This document shows, piece by piece, positions 7,171 through 15,337 of a stretch of DNA of 36,672 bases (within the stretch, counting starts at the first letter, position 1; each line of letters opens with the position of its first letter). The notes under the pieces are model-generated. The model made no database searches. It was not told the origin of the DNA and worked only from the letters and a program-made list of their open reading frames with translations. The position numbers were made by a program, and so were the translations under genes. Origin of the DNA: an uncultured Candidatus Melainabacteria bacterium (GTDB lineage Bacteria > Cyanobacteriota > Vampirovibrionia > Gastranaerophilales > Gastranaerophilaceae); NCBI GenBank assembly GCA_934754855.1, contig CAKVJR010000003.1, positions 1 to 36,672 on the forward strand, in the 5' to 3' direction.

Positions 7171-7818
7171 ATGGAACTTTTATTACATTCAATTCAAATG
7201 GACTGGCCGGTACTTTTACCGATTTTGATTTGCTCAATTTTGACCTTAGCGGTTGCAATTAACCGTTTTGTGTTCTTCAATAAAAACAAAAGAGATGTAG
7301 TTTCATACATTCCCAGACTCCAAAAAGAACTTGCTAAAAATAATTTAGACGGTGCTAACGACATAAGCCAACAAATGGGTGGTGTTACAGGCGAAGTTGT
7401 TGAAGAAGCGGTAAGAATTTTCTCAGAACAAAAGAAAGGGTTTTCACGTTCATTCGATATCGCAGCAGCACTTGCATCGAGAAAACTTGAACATCACTTA
7501 ACAATCCTTGCTACAATCGGCGGTGTTTGCCCGTTCTTAGGTTTGTTCGGTACAGTTGTAAGAATTTTGTACACATTCCAAGATTTGGCACAAGCAGGTA
7601 ACCAATCAGCAGCGGTTGCTTACGGTATCGGTTCAGCGTTGATTGCTACTGCATTCGGTTTGGGCGTTGCTATCGTTGCAGTTATTCTTTACAACTATTT
7701 CCAATCAAAAGTTGCAAGATATGACGACGATTTCCAACTTATCAAATTGTTATTCCTTTCATTCGCTGATTCAGACGAAGAAGCAAATGCAGGTTTTCAA
7801 CAAAACGTAGCACTCTAA
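7171..7818 (+). CDS. exbB: MotA/TolQ/ExbB-family proton channel subunit
   Basis: 215 residues, normal ExbB/TolQ length. There are three membrane helices: about 11-31, about 110-132 (starting LATIGGVCPFLGLFGTVV) and about 150-176, with the large cytosolic loop between the first two. The TIGGVCPFLGLFGTV stretch is the conserved TolQ/ExbB pore-helix motif. With the downstream ExbD proteins it forms the inner-membrane proton channel that powers TonB. GAGG lies 8 bases before the ATG. It is in an operon with tonB upstream and exbD 17 bases downstream. Confidence 0.9.
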   Translation: MELLLHSIQMDWPVLLPILICSILTLAVAINRFVFFNKNKRDVVSYIPRLQKELAKNNLDGANDISQQMGGVTGEVVEEAVRIFSEQKKGFSRSFDIAAALASRKLEHHLTILATIGGVCPFLGLFGTVVRILYTFQDLAQAGNQSAAVAYGIGSALIATAFGLGVAIVAVILYNYFQSKVARYDDDFQLIKLLFLSFADSDEEANAGFQQNVAL

Positions 7819-7835
7819 TTTAACGGACAAGACCA

Positions 7836-8447
7836 ATGGCAATTAAAACAACAAATTCAAAGAAAAGGGCTGTGTTCTCGGAGATTAACATTACTCCGTT
7901 GACAGATATTTTCCTTGTTCTTTTAATCATAATGATGGTTGTTGCTCCGACTTTCCAATCAGACAATGCGAATATCAACGTTCCTGAAATCAACAGCGGT
8001 TTGACGGTAGAAGAAAAATCGGCAACAGTTGCGATAACAAAGGAAGGCGATATGTACCTGAACGGTCAGGCGATTACGCTTGATGAATTGACACAAGCAC
8101 TCGTTGACTTAAAACCGTCACTTAAAAAGGCGGAAGTTCTTGTAAAAGCAGACACAGCGGCAAAAAGCCGTGACATTATGCAAGTTATGCGTGCTGCGAA
8201 AGATGCTGATTACGAAAAATTGACGGTTGCAGGCGAACCGTTGAGCAAAAAAGAACAAAAGGATTTAGAACGCCCACAAAACAACGACAATATGGCGGAC
8301 ATGCCCGTTTCGGAAGAAACAGTGCAAATCAACGTAACAAATGTTTCTGACCAACAATCAGTCGGCAGCGACAGACCTTACGCAGAACGACCCGCCGTTC
8401 AAAAATCTTCAAAATCCGATTTTTCTAATACGGATTGGGAGGAATAA
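7836..8447 (+). CDS. exbD: ExbD/TolR-family protein 1, with C-terminal extension
   Basis: 203 residues. The short cytosolic start is followed by one membrane helix containing NITPLTDIFLVLLIIMMV; D24 is the expected proton-carrying Asp. The periplasmic ExbD domain spans about 45-145. The chain then continues for about 55 polar residues rich in Asp, Asn, Ser and Glu, absent from the second copy and from ordinary ExbD (about 140 residues). The start is preceded only by GGACAAG. Its TAA stop shares a base with the ATG of the second exbD. A 45-bp stretch (7896-7940) is identical to one in that gene. Confidence 0.85.
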   Translation: MAIKTTNSKKRAVFSEINITPLTDIFLVLLIIMMVVAPTFQSDNANINVPEINSGLTVEEKSATVAITKEGDMYLNGQAITLDELTQALVDLKPSLKKAEVLVKADTAAKSRDIMQVMRAAKDADYEKLTVAGEPLSKKEQKDLERPQNNDNMADMPVSEETVQINVTNVSDQQSVGSDRPYAERPAVQKSSKSDFSNTDWEE

Positions 8448-8449
8448 TG
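8438..8449 (+). promoter_or_regulatory. Ribosome binding site inside the end of exbD1, setting the exbD2 start
   Basis: GGGAGG (8438-8442 region) lies in the last codons of exbD1, five bases before the ATG at 8447, whose A is also the last base of the upstream TAA. The TAATG overlap suggests translational coupling. It rules out the in-frame TTG at 8435 as the likely start. Confidence 0.75.
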
Positions 8450-8836
8450 GCAAAAAGAAAAGTATTTAACGAAATTAATATCACCCCGTTGACAGATATT
8501 TTCCTTGTTCTTTTAATCATAATGATGGTTATCGCACCATTGTTGGACCAACAAGGTTTATCACTTATTGTTCCCGATAATGTTGAGCAAAAGGAACAAC
8601 AAGAGCCTGATAAGAAGATGATTACCGTTATGATTGACGATGAGGACAAATTCTACATCAACGATGAAGAAGTTGCTCCCGAAAAACTAGAGGCAACAAT
8701 TAAGGAACTTGCCCAAACCAATACAGACGGCGTAGTTATCCAAACGAGCGACGAAACAACAAACGGAGCAATGGTTAAGGTAATGGATTCGGCAAGAAAC
8801 GTAGGCGTAACGGCAATATCCGTCGCCGAAATATAA
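8447..8836 (+). CDS. exbD: ExbD/TolR-family protein 2
   Basis: 129 residues, the usual ExbD length. The membrane helix carries NITPLTDIFLVLLIIMMV with the conserved Asp at D17, and a periplasmic domain follows. I start it at the ATG at 8447, which has a strong GGAGG five bases upstream, rather than at a TTG four codons earlier. It is a paralogue of the preceding gene. The two could mix in one ExbB-ExbD motor or serve different partners. Last gene of the operon; a strong terminator begins 27 bases after its stop. Confidence 0.9.
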   Translation: MAKRKVFNEINITPLTDIFLVLLIIMMVIAPLLDQQGLSLIVPDNVEQKEQQEPDKKMITVMIDDEDKFYINDEEVAPEKLEATIKELAQTNTDGVVIQTSDETTNGAMVKVMDSARNVGVTAISVAEI

Positions 8837-8862
8837 AATTAATTTTTGTATTTATCGAAGAA

Positions 8863-8895
8863 AGAGGATTTTCGCAAAGAAAGTCCTCTTTTTTT
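8863..8895 (+). terminator. Rho-independent terminator of the tonB-exbB-exbD operon
   Basis: An 11-bp stem, AGAGGATTTTC (8863-8873) with GAAAGTCCTCT (8879-8889), has one G-U pair and a GCAAA loop. A run of seven T (8889-8895) follows. Confidence 0.85.
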
Positions 8896-8914
8896 GACCA
8901 ATTTTGACATCATC

Positions 8915-8965
8915 GTCATTGCGAGGAGTAAGAAGCGAGTAGAATGTATTGAAACAATGAATGCA
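8915..8965 (+). repeat. Family B repeat, degenerate
   Basis: Starts GTCATTGCGAGGAG like other B units. The right end carries ACAATGAA and GCATTG instead of a clean GCAAT. It is followed within four bases by a family A unit. Confidence 0.5.
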
Positions 8966-8968
8966 TTG

Positions 8969-9000
8969 TGTCATTCTGAGGACGAAGTCCGAAGAATCTA
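8969..9000 (+). repeat. Family A hairpin repeat, one intact hairpin
   Basis: ATTCT (8973-8977) and AGAAT (8993-8997) enclose GA-GGAC-gaa-GTCC-GA. The stem is fully paired with the tandem GA mismatch. The expected inverted partner to its right (about 9010-9045) is too decayed to call. Confidence 0.7.
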
Positions 9001-9056
9001 TGCATAATTATATAAAAATAGATATTTCGCTACGCATTTATAAAACAACTCATCAC

Positions 9057-9090
9057 GAAAAAGCACCTATATTTCAAGGTACTTTTTTTC
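9057..9090. terminator. Bidirectional hairpin terminator
   Basis: AGCACCT (9062-9068) pairs with AGGTACT (9077-9083) with one non-canonical position: A.C on the plus strand, G-U on the minus strand. T7 follows on the plus strand and T5 on the minus strand. It lies 23 bp past the nucleotidase stop at 9113, so the minus strand is its main use. Confidence 0.65.
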
Positions 9091-9112
9091 GGATTTTTAA
9101 TCAATTTTAAAT

Positions 9113-10945
9113 TTATTTTGTAATTATATTCCAAGTTGTATTTTTAACTTGTTCCAACTCATCATTAGGTGAAACCTTTTTCTTTTGTTGGAGATACAAT
9201 CCGAGTTCGTCTTGAATAGACAAAGCAACATCTTTATCTTTCGGTGAATTAATCCAAGTTGCATTATCTTCCGTCAAGCCCGTTGCTTCTTTAAAACCAT
9301 GTGAGCCTGCAATTCTGTAAGAATTCATGACCACTCTGATTGGTTCCGTCATTGTTTTCAAATCTTGACCGTTGACAGTTGCTTTAACGACACGTTCGCC
9401 CTCAGGTTTTGTAAGGTCAAATGTATAATCAATTCCAAAGAATGTATCTGTTCCGTGGAGAGATGCATCAGGTCTGAGTTTCGGGTTGCCGTTTTCATCA
9501 ATCATTAAGTTATTTGCGGTGAAATTGAGCCAAGCATAAAGTTGCTGAGGAGTCATATCTGCTACGCAAATGAGGTTGTTGCTGAATCTGTACAACAATG
9601 AAAGATTGAGGAATGAAACAGCATCGCCGTCGTGAGGTGCATATTCGATTTTTTTGTCCGCATTCAATTGTAAGCAGGGGCTTGTAATTGAAACAGTTGC
9701 TCCTTTAACGTCGGGGTCTTGCCAAGTTGCCCAAATTTGAACTTTGTGAATAAAATCGTTTACGGCAGTTTGTTTTACAAGCAAATCTTCGTTTGTTTTA
9801 TCTTTCAATTCGTAAGCAACTTTATTCCAACCGCCCGTGAACTTGCCGAGAGGTTTTTCTGCCCAAGCCATTGTTGCTTTGTACCAAGGATTTTCAATTT
9901 TTTCAAGTTTTTTATCGTTTTTATATTCTGCTAAATTTGCAGCGGTTGATGTGACTTCGCAGCCTGTATATTTATTTTTTCTGTTAAAGTCAACCGTAAA
10001 AACGCTCTTTGTTACGGCAGTTCCGCCGCCATCAACGATGTAAATTTCTTTACCGTCTTTGTTTTTAATTTTTTCAATATTTTGTTGATGATCGTGACCG
10101 TAGATGTATAAATCAACATCTTTTGAGCCTTGAACACCTGAAACGATTTGAGATTCCATAGAAAATCCTTTAACAACGGTATTTGTATCGTTAGTTTTTC
10201 CGCTATGAGCCGAAACGATTATGATATCGGCAAGGTTATCTTTTTTAATTATTTCAACCCATTTGTTAATTTCATTTTCCAAAAGTCCTTTCGGGTTGTC
10301 AAAACTGCGGAATTGAGTGTTGGGATAATTGCACGCTCTGTCCCAATTTTCGTTATTTGCATTACCAAAACCGATAATCGCTACTCGAACCTGCTTATTT
10401 TTGTCAAATTTAACGGTTTTGATAACAAAAGGTTGGTAATAAGGTTGACCTTTTTTTGCCGTAAGACCTTTTTGATTAACACCGTCTTCTTTCAAAACAA
10501 TATTTGCTGCAAGTGTCGAAATACCTGCTCTGTTGGCGTATTCAAGTTGAGGATTACGTTGGTGAGGAGAATAGTTAAATTCGTGATTTCCCATAACCCA
10601 AGCATCGTATTTCATATACTTAATCGCCGTCAACATCGGGTTTTCGTCCTCTGTTCTTTGGGTTAAAGCATATTGTGAAACCAATGTTCCCTGAAGCAAA
10701 TCACCGTTATCAATCAAAATAATTTTGTCTTTGCCAAATTTATCTCTTTCTTGTTTAACAACGGTTGCTGCTTTGAGCATTGAATTCGGAACTGATTTTT
10801 GAGTTGAAGCATCTTTTGCCGTTGCACGACCGTGCATATCAGTCGTCGAAAGAACTTCAAACTGATAAACTTTTGCCAATGCGACAGAACAAGACATTCC
10901 GAACATTGCCGTCATTAACAATGATAGTACCAGAAATTTTTTCAT
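9113..10945 (-). CDS. Periplasmic 5'-nucleotidase / 2',3'-cyclic phosphodiesterase family enzyme (UshA/CpdB-like)
   Basis: 610 residues. A Sec signal peptide ends near residue 24 (SVALA-KV). The calcineurin-like metallophosphatase domain has TTDMHG (D36, H38), DNGDLLQG (D82), GNHEF (N120, H121), SAHSGK and YGHDHQ, the full two-metal centre. The C-terminal nucleotide-binding domain (about 380-600) includes LYRFSNNLICVADMTPQQLYAW and NSYRIAGSHGF, closer to CpdB/YfkN than to UshA. The family strips phosphate from external nucleotides so that nucleosides and phosphate can be taken up. AGGAG lies 7 bases before the ATG. It is monocistronic, with a terminator about 25 bases past the stop. Substrate preference is inferred only from the C-terminal motifs. 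Confidence 0.85.
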   Translation of the reverse strand: MKKFLVLSLLMTAMFGMSCSVALAKVYQFEVLSTTDMHGRATAKDASTQKSVPNSMLKAATVVKQERDKFGKDKIILIDNGDLLQGTLVSQYALTQRTEDENPMLTAIKYMKYDAWVMGNHEFNYSPHQRNPQLEYANRAGISTLAANIVLKEDGVNQKGLTAKKGQPYYQPFVIKTVKFDKNKQVRVAIIGFGNANNENWDRACNYPNTQFRSFDNPKGLLENEINKWVEIIKKDNLADIIIVSAHSGKTNDTNTVVKGFSMESQIVSGVQGSKDVDLYIYGHDHQQNIEKIKNKDGKEIYIVDGGGTAVTKSVFTVDFNRKNKYTGCEVTSTAANLAEYKNDKKLEKIENPWYKATMAWAEKPLGKFTGGWNKVAYELKDKTNEDLLVKQTAVNDFIHKVQIWATWQDPDVKGATVSITSPCLQLNADKKIEYAPHDGDAVSFLNLSLLYRFSNNLICVADMTPQQLYAWLNFTANNLMIDENGNPKLRPDASLHGTDTFFGIDYTFDLTKPEGERVVKATVNGQDLKTMTEPIRVVMNSYRIAGSHGFKEATGLTEDNATWINSPKDKDVALSIQDELGLYLQQKKKVSPNDELEQVKNTTWNIITK

Positions 10946-11063
10946 AAATTTTCTCCTAATAACAACTACAATTAACTAAAATTCCATCTCTCTATGTTTA
11001 TAGCAAAACAAAAAAAATAAAAAAAGCAATAGTATTTTATCAAAAGATTTAGTTTTGTAATTA

Positions 11064-11091
11064 TTGAAATTTATCCGTCAGTGTATAAAAT
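11064..11091 (+). promoter_or_regulatory. Possible sigma70-type promoter of the MFS gene
   Basis: TTGAAA (11064-11069), a 16-bp spacer and TAAAAT (11086-11091), about 28 bases before the ATG. The surroundings are AT-rich, so a chance match is possible. Confidence 0.35.
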
Positions 11092-11118
11092 ATTTTTGTA
11101 GATTTACAAGGAAAAAGT

Positions 11119-12459
11119 ATGAAAAGAGCCCCGATAGTCGAAATAATTTTGGTAATATTAGCATCGTTATTGTATTTTGCCGCAAATTTACAGCGTGTGG
11201 CAGTTCCGGGGGCAGTGTTTACCTTGTTGCAAAACGACCTCAACACAACCGCTCAAAGCATCGCATCTTTGGGTTCATATTTTATGTACGTTTATGCCGC
11301 AAGCCAACTCGTTATCGGCATTTTAATTGCAAGATACGGTGGATTTAAAGTAATAACTTTAGGTTCGATTTTATTTTTTGCAGGAAGTTTACTCTTTCCT
11401 GTCGCACAAACCTTGCCGTTATTGTATTTCAGCAGAGTCTTAATCGGCGTAGGTTCAGCAAGTTTCTATCTTTCTTTGATTGCGGAAACTAAAAAAATCG
11501 TTCCTCATAAAAATTTCGGCGTAATTCTCTCAATCGTCCTGTTGGTAGGCTTTTTGGGCGGAATTGTTGCAAATGCTCCGCTTGTCGTTTGTATCGATAA
11601 GTTGGGCTGGAGAGATACTTTTTGGATAACAGGTGTAGCAACAGCAGTGATTGCAATACTTTTCATGGTTATAAGCAAATTTGCAGATAAAGAACCCGAA
11701 GATAAAACCGTAAAATTCGACCTTTCTTCGTTCAAAAAAGTTTTTTCGGAAAAAAGAAACAATGTTCTTTATACATTTTCATTTATAAATTACGGTCTTT
11801 ATTACGTAATTCAAACGGTTATCGGGAAAAAATTTCTTGAGGATTTTTGTTTAATTTCGGATATTAAAGCGGCAACTGTTTTGTCGGTTATGGGTGCGTT
11901 ATACGCTTTTGCAGGCTCAATCATCGCAATTATGAGCAAAGCAGCCGTTTCAAGAAGAGTTATTTTCCTGAAAATAGCCTCATTCAACACTCTTTTCAGT
12001 TTTGCAATAATTTTGGTTTGCCTGTTTGTTGACTTTAAAGACCCGATAGTTCCGAGTTTGTTATTCTGCTCATTGTCGTTCTGGGGCAGCCTTTCGCCTT
12101 TGCTCGTACCGCTTTTGCACGATATTAACAACCAAAAAATTGCAGGTACGGCAGTAAGTATATTAACTTGCGGATTTTGCGTAACTGTCGGTATTTTGGG
12201 CAATGTTGTCGGTTTTTGCCTTGATTTGTTCAAAAATCATCAATCTTTAAATCTCCCTGTTTTCAACGGTAACGGGGCTTATATCGCAATATTTTCATTC
12301 GGTTTAATGCTTGCTGTTATTGCACTTGTAAATGTCTTTAAGATTGAGGAAAGCCAAAAAACGAAAAGAATTTTGGCACATTTGCGATACCTTGAAAACG
12401 TGCAACTCGAACGTGAGGGAAGAGTTGAGGATTTATCTCACCATTCGTATCATATTTAG
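11119..12459 (+). CDS. Major facilitator superfamily transporter
   Basis: 446 residues with a pattern of about 12 hydrophobic helices and a central cytosolic loop near residues 195-215. Between helices 2 and 3 the loop is GILIARYGGFKVI, a form of the MFS signature. LYFSRVLIGVGSASFYLS matches the fourth-helix region of many MFS carriers. The substrate is not readable. AAGGAAAAAGT precedes the ATG at 11119. Its TAG stop lies three bases from the stop codon of the convergent winged-helix gene, with no terminator between. Confidence 0.8.
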   Translation: MKRAPIVEIILVILASLLYFAANLQRVAVPGAVFTLLQNDLNTTAQSIASLGSYFMYVYAASQLVIGILIARYGGFKVITLGSILFFAGSLLFPVAQTLPLLYFSRVLIGVGSASFYLSLIAETKKIVPHKNFGVILSIVLLVGFLGGIVANAPLVVCIDKLGWRDTFWITGVATAVIAILFMVISKFADKEPEDKTVKFDLSSFKKVFSEKRNNVLYTFSFINYGLYYVIQTVIGKKFLEDFCLISDIKAATVLSVMGALYAFAGSIIAIMSKAAVSRRVIFLKIASFNTLFSFAIILVCLFVDFKDPIVPSLLFCSLSFWGSLSPLLVPLLHDINNQKIAGTAVSILTCGFCVTVGILGNVVGFCLDLFKNHQSLNLPVFNGNGAYIAIFSFGLMLAVIALVNVFKIEESQKTKRILAHLRYLENVQLEREGRVEDLSHHSYHI

Positions 12460-12462
12460 TGA

Positions 12463-12804
12463 TTAATATTGAAAATAACGGTCAAAATCCACATCATCAA
12501 AGCAACAGAGAAGTTTGTAAACTTCATCGTCTTCGTCCATTCTTTGGAAATTATATTCGTCAAATTTCCACAATTTCGGGCTGTTTCCGATGACACGGAC
12601 AATTTCTTTGTCGTATAAAATTTTGAGTTTTTGTTTAACAATTTCGGTTGGCATTTTGAGCATTTTGGACAATTCGACAGCAGAAATTCCCTCTTCGTGA
12701 GAGGTTTTTTCGGGGGTCAAAAACATCAACTCCATTCCGACTTTTTTCAAATCGGAATCGTCCAATGTACTTTGATATTGATACTCTTCTTCTTCGTAGT
12801 CCAT
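12463..12804 (-). CDS. Small winged-helix-like protein
   Basis: 113 residues. The first 25 are acidic (DYEEEEYQYQSTLDDSD). A winged-helix pattern follows: ISAVELSKMLKMPTEIVKQKLKILYDKEIVRVI, where helix 2, a turn and a recognition-type helix precede a beta wing (GNSPKLWKFDEYNF). The C-terminus is again acidic. Such domains usually bind DNA, but the strongly acidic flanks could also mean a protein-binding role. I do not recognise a named family. No strong ribosome site is evident (TTTCAAA before the ATG). Convergent with the MFS gene. Confidence 0.6.
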   Translation of the reverse strand: MDYEEEEYQYQSTLDDSDLKKVGMELMFLTPEKTSHEEGISAVELSKMLKMPTEIVKQKLKILYDKEIVRVIGNSPKLWKFDEYNFQRMDEDDEVYKLLCCFDDVDFDRYFQY

Positions 12805-12960
12805 TTTGAAATCTCAAAACCCATACTGACACAGTTTATAATACATTGAATATCGATTTTATTCTATCATCTGAATATTTGATTGTTATAAAATTAATAA
12901 AATTGTTTTTAAAATTTAATAAAAAATGACAAAATACTTTAAAAAAGGCATGAAAATGCG

Positions 12961-12977
12961 TATAATATAAATATATG
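12961..12977 (+). promoter_or_regulatory. -10 element close to the start of the DciA-like gene
   Basis: TATAAT (12961-12966) lies eight bases before the ATG at 12975, with no Shine-Dalgarno between. A transcript from this box would have almost no leader. The -35 region (12938-12943, TTTAAA) is weak. Confidence 0.4.
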
Positions 12978-13292
12978 TTAAAAGATGATACTTGCAATTT
13001 TGAAACGGCAGCAGACATAATAAAATCTTTGAATTTCACTGTTGAAAAGGATTTTAGCGACAAGGTCGAGGCTTTGTTTGCAGAATGGGAAGATGTTGTC
13101 GGGGAAAAATTGGCAAAGTATTCAAAACCGAAAAAACTTACAGAGGACGGAATTTTGATAGTAAGTTGCAAAAATTCGGTTGTGGGAAACGAACTTTTCA
13201 ATTCAAGAATTAAATTTAATAAAATTCTGAAAGAAAAGGCAAAAAAAAATCAGATTGATTTTTTTAAATATATAAAAATAACATACGGATAA
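12975..13292 (+). CDS. DUF721 / DciA-like protein
   Basis: 105 residues. The core (about 36-80) has the DUF721 pattern: AEWEDVVGEKLAKYSKP, then GILIVSCKNSVVGNEL. In bacteria without DnaC or DnaI, DciA proteins of this family load the replicative helicase DnaB. This copy is short, covering the KH-like domain with little C-terminal extension. The start at 12975 has no ribosome site but a TATAAT eight bases upstream. The prepilin-like fusion gene follows 11 bases after its stop and rqcP after that, so they are likely co-transcribed. Assignment to the family is good; the helicase-loading role here is inferred. Confidence 0.7.
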   Translation: MLKDDTCNFETAADIIKSLNFTVEKDFSDKVEALFAEWEDVVGEKLAKYSKPKKLTEDGILIVSCKNSVVGNELFNSRIKFNKILKEKAKKNQIDFFKYIKITYG

Positions 13293-13303
13293 AAGGAATA
13301 AGA

Positions 13304-15337
13304 ATGAAAAATAAAAGAAGACAAGGTTTTACGTTGGCAGAAGCGTTAATCACGCTTGTGATTATGGGGTTGGTTCTTGCGGCAACAATGCCGATTGTAA
13401 GAACGGCATCGAACCAACCGGCAGAAGCACCGTGGAAATACATCGTTAGAGGTAATCTTATCAACAATAATGCGGTTTATACGGCTGCGGAAAACAATTC
13501 GCTTGCTGTTGCGGGCGATAATAAAATCCCTTATGACGACGGTATCAGAGAGGGCGATTTGCCGACGATTTTTGCAAGTCAAATTAACCCTAAAATTGCT
13601 ATCGTAACTCAAGGGGCAAAAGACTCAAATCCTGTAATTTCAAGACATTTGCTTGATTTTTACGAAAAAAGCGGAACGAATAAACATAAATCTATCGGTA
13701 AAATTTCATTCGACAGAAATTTCAACCTTGCAATCGGTACAAATGCCTTGGATACAACCGCAAGACAGGCCACGGCAAATGTTGCCAATCCTGATGATAC
13801 GAACGGCTGGTATAAATTGGGTGCAAGTGCCAAAGGTGCTGCAAACACGGCAGTCGGTCAATATGCAATGGGCGGCTCAAGCAAATTAATCGAAAAAGAT
13901 ACAACTGGAAGTTACAGACTTTTAGAGGGTAATGAAAACTCTTCGTTGGGTGCATTTTCGATGCAACATCTCACAACGGGAAGTTATAACGTAGCACTCG
14001 GTTCTTATTCAATGCAATTCAGCAAAACGAGTGATGCAAACGTTGCTATCGGCTCAAGCAGTATGGCGAATATTGAAGGTACGGGAAACGTTGCAATCGG
14101 TGTTAATGCACTCTTGGGCAACAGAAACGTATCTGACGGAGCCACTCTCGGCAAAGTTCAAGGAAACGTAGCAATCGGTTATAATGCACTCGTTGCTGCT
14201 CACAATGAAACAAGCGGAACGGCAAATACAAACGGAAGTTATAACATAAGTATCGGTGCTAATACGATGACAAAAATTACTTCCGGAAAAGACAATGTTG
14301 CGATAGGAAACAACGCAATGACTAATTATGGAGCAGAAAGTTCATCAAACGTTGTAATCGGCAGTGGTAACGGTGGCGGTGCAGCAAGTAACAAATGTAC
14401 TCATAATACAATTTTAGGATATTCGGCAATGCCCGCAATAACAAGCGGTACGTCAAATGTTGCGATTGGTTTTGCATCGTTATACGCAAATACAACGGGA
14501 TATAATAATATTGCAATAGGTAATAACTCATTACAAAGCAATACAACAGGTCTTGGAAACATTGCTATCGGTTCTTCAGTAGGAGCAAGTGGAAACGGAA
14601 ATAATAAACTTTATATTGGCGGATTTATGGACGGAAACGCCGTAAGACATACAGGAACAAATGCCTTAATTTACGGTGATATGGAAAATAGAAAATTAAC
14701 CGTAAACGGTGATTTTACAATCAGCGGAACAGGTTATATCAAAACTTCAAGCGGAACAACAAGTAAAATTGTAACAGAAGCCGACTTACAAAGATTGACT
14801 TACAGATATCCGACAGGAGTAGCATTGAGCGGCACAGCGTATGTTGGGGTTCCTGATACGGGCTACATCATTTCAGATGCAAGATTAAAGAATATTTCAG
14901 GTGACAGTACTGCGGGTTTGAAAGAAATTTCGCAACTCAAAGTTAAAAACTTCACATACAAAAATGATAAGAAGAAGACACCGCATGTCGGCGTAATTGC
15001 TCAAGATTTGCAAAAAGTCTTCCCGCACAGCGTATTTCAGGACGGACTTTCAAAATACTTCAAAATCAGTCGTGAAGAAATCTTCTGGGCTTGTGTAAAC
15101 GCAATCAAAGAATTGAACGAAAAATTCCAAGATTTGGCGGCAAAAATCACGGGTCTTGATGAAAAAATCAGAATTCTTGAATCAAGAAACAAGATGAACG
15201 AAGAAAAAATCACAAATCTTGAACATCAAAATAAACTTTATGAAGAACGTTTGCAAGCAATTGAATTTCAGATTGCAAAACAACTCGAAAACAGCACAAA
15301 AGTTCAAAACAAACTTGAAGATGCAAAGGCGGAATAA
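13304..15337 (+). CDS. Prepilin-like N-terminus fused to YadA-type head repeats, S74 chaperone domain and coiled coil
   Basis: 677 residues in a rare arrangement. Residues 1-32 are a type IV prepilin leader and helix: KNKRRQG then FTLAEALITLVIMG, with cleavage expected after G8 and Glu at mature +5. From about 143 to 440, repeats of the form GNVAIGxxxM recur a dozen times (AVGQYAM, SLGAFSM, ALGSYSM, AIGNNAM, AIGNNSL), as in YadA heads and phage tail fibres. A collar-like segment (KLYIGG, ALIYGDMENRKLTVNG) leads to a Peptidase_S74 intramolecular chaperone starting ISDARLKNI. It contains the Ser524/Lys529 pair and GVIAQDLQKVFP. Residues about 600-670 are a coiled coil. The family trimerises fibres and then cuts itself off. 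AAGGAATAAG precedes the ATG. The stop overlaps rqcP (TAATG). Likely a pilus- or membrane-anchored trimeric surface fibre; that is inference. Confidence 0.85.
   Translation: MKNKRRQGFTLAEALITLVIMGLVLAATMPIVRTASNQPAEAPWKYIVRGNLINNNAVYTAAENNSLAVAGDNKIPYDDGIREGDLPTIFASQINPKIAIVTQGAKDSNPVISRHLLDFYEKSGTNKHKSIGKISFDRNFNLAIGTNALDTTARQATANVANPDDTNGWYKLGASAKGAANTAVGQYAMGGSSKLIEKDTTGSYRLLEGNENSSLGAFSMQHLTTGSYNVALGSYSMQFSKTSDANVAIGSSSMANIEGTGNVAIGVNALLGNRNVSDGATLGKVQGNVAIGYNALVAAHNETSGTANTNGSYNISIGANTMTKITSGKDNVAIGNNAMTNYGAESSSNVVIGSGNGGGAASNKCTHNTILGYSAMPAITSGTSNVAIGFASLYANTTGYNNIAIGNNSLQSNTTGLGNIAIGSSVGASGNGNNKLYIGGFMDGNAVRHTGTNALIYGDMENRKLTVNGDFTISGTGYIKTSSGTTSKIVTEADLQRLTYRYPTGVALSGTAYVGVPDTGYIISDARLKNISGDSTAGLKEISQLKVKNFTYKNDKKKTPHVGVIAQDLQKVFPHSVFQDGLSKYFKISREEIFWACVNAIKELNEKFQDLAAKITGLDEKIRILESRNKMNEEKITNLEHQNKLYEERLQAIEFQIAKQLENSTKVQNKLEDAKAE

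Noticed and set aside
8435..8446. TTG start four codons upstream for the second exbD
   Set aside because: The ATG at 8447 has a strong GGAGG at ideal spacing and a TAATG overlap, and family members begin close to this Met.
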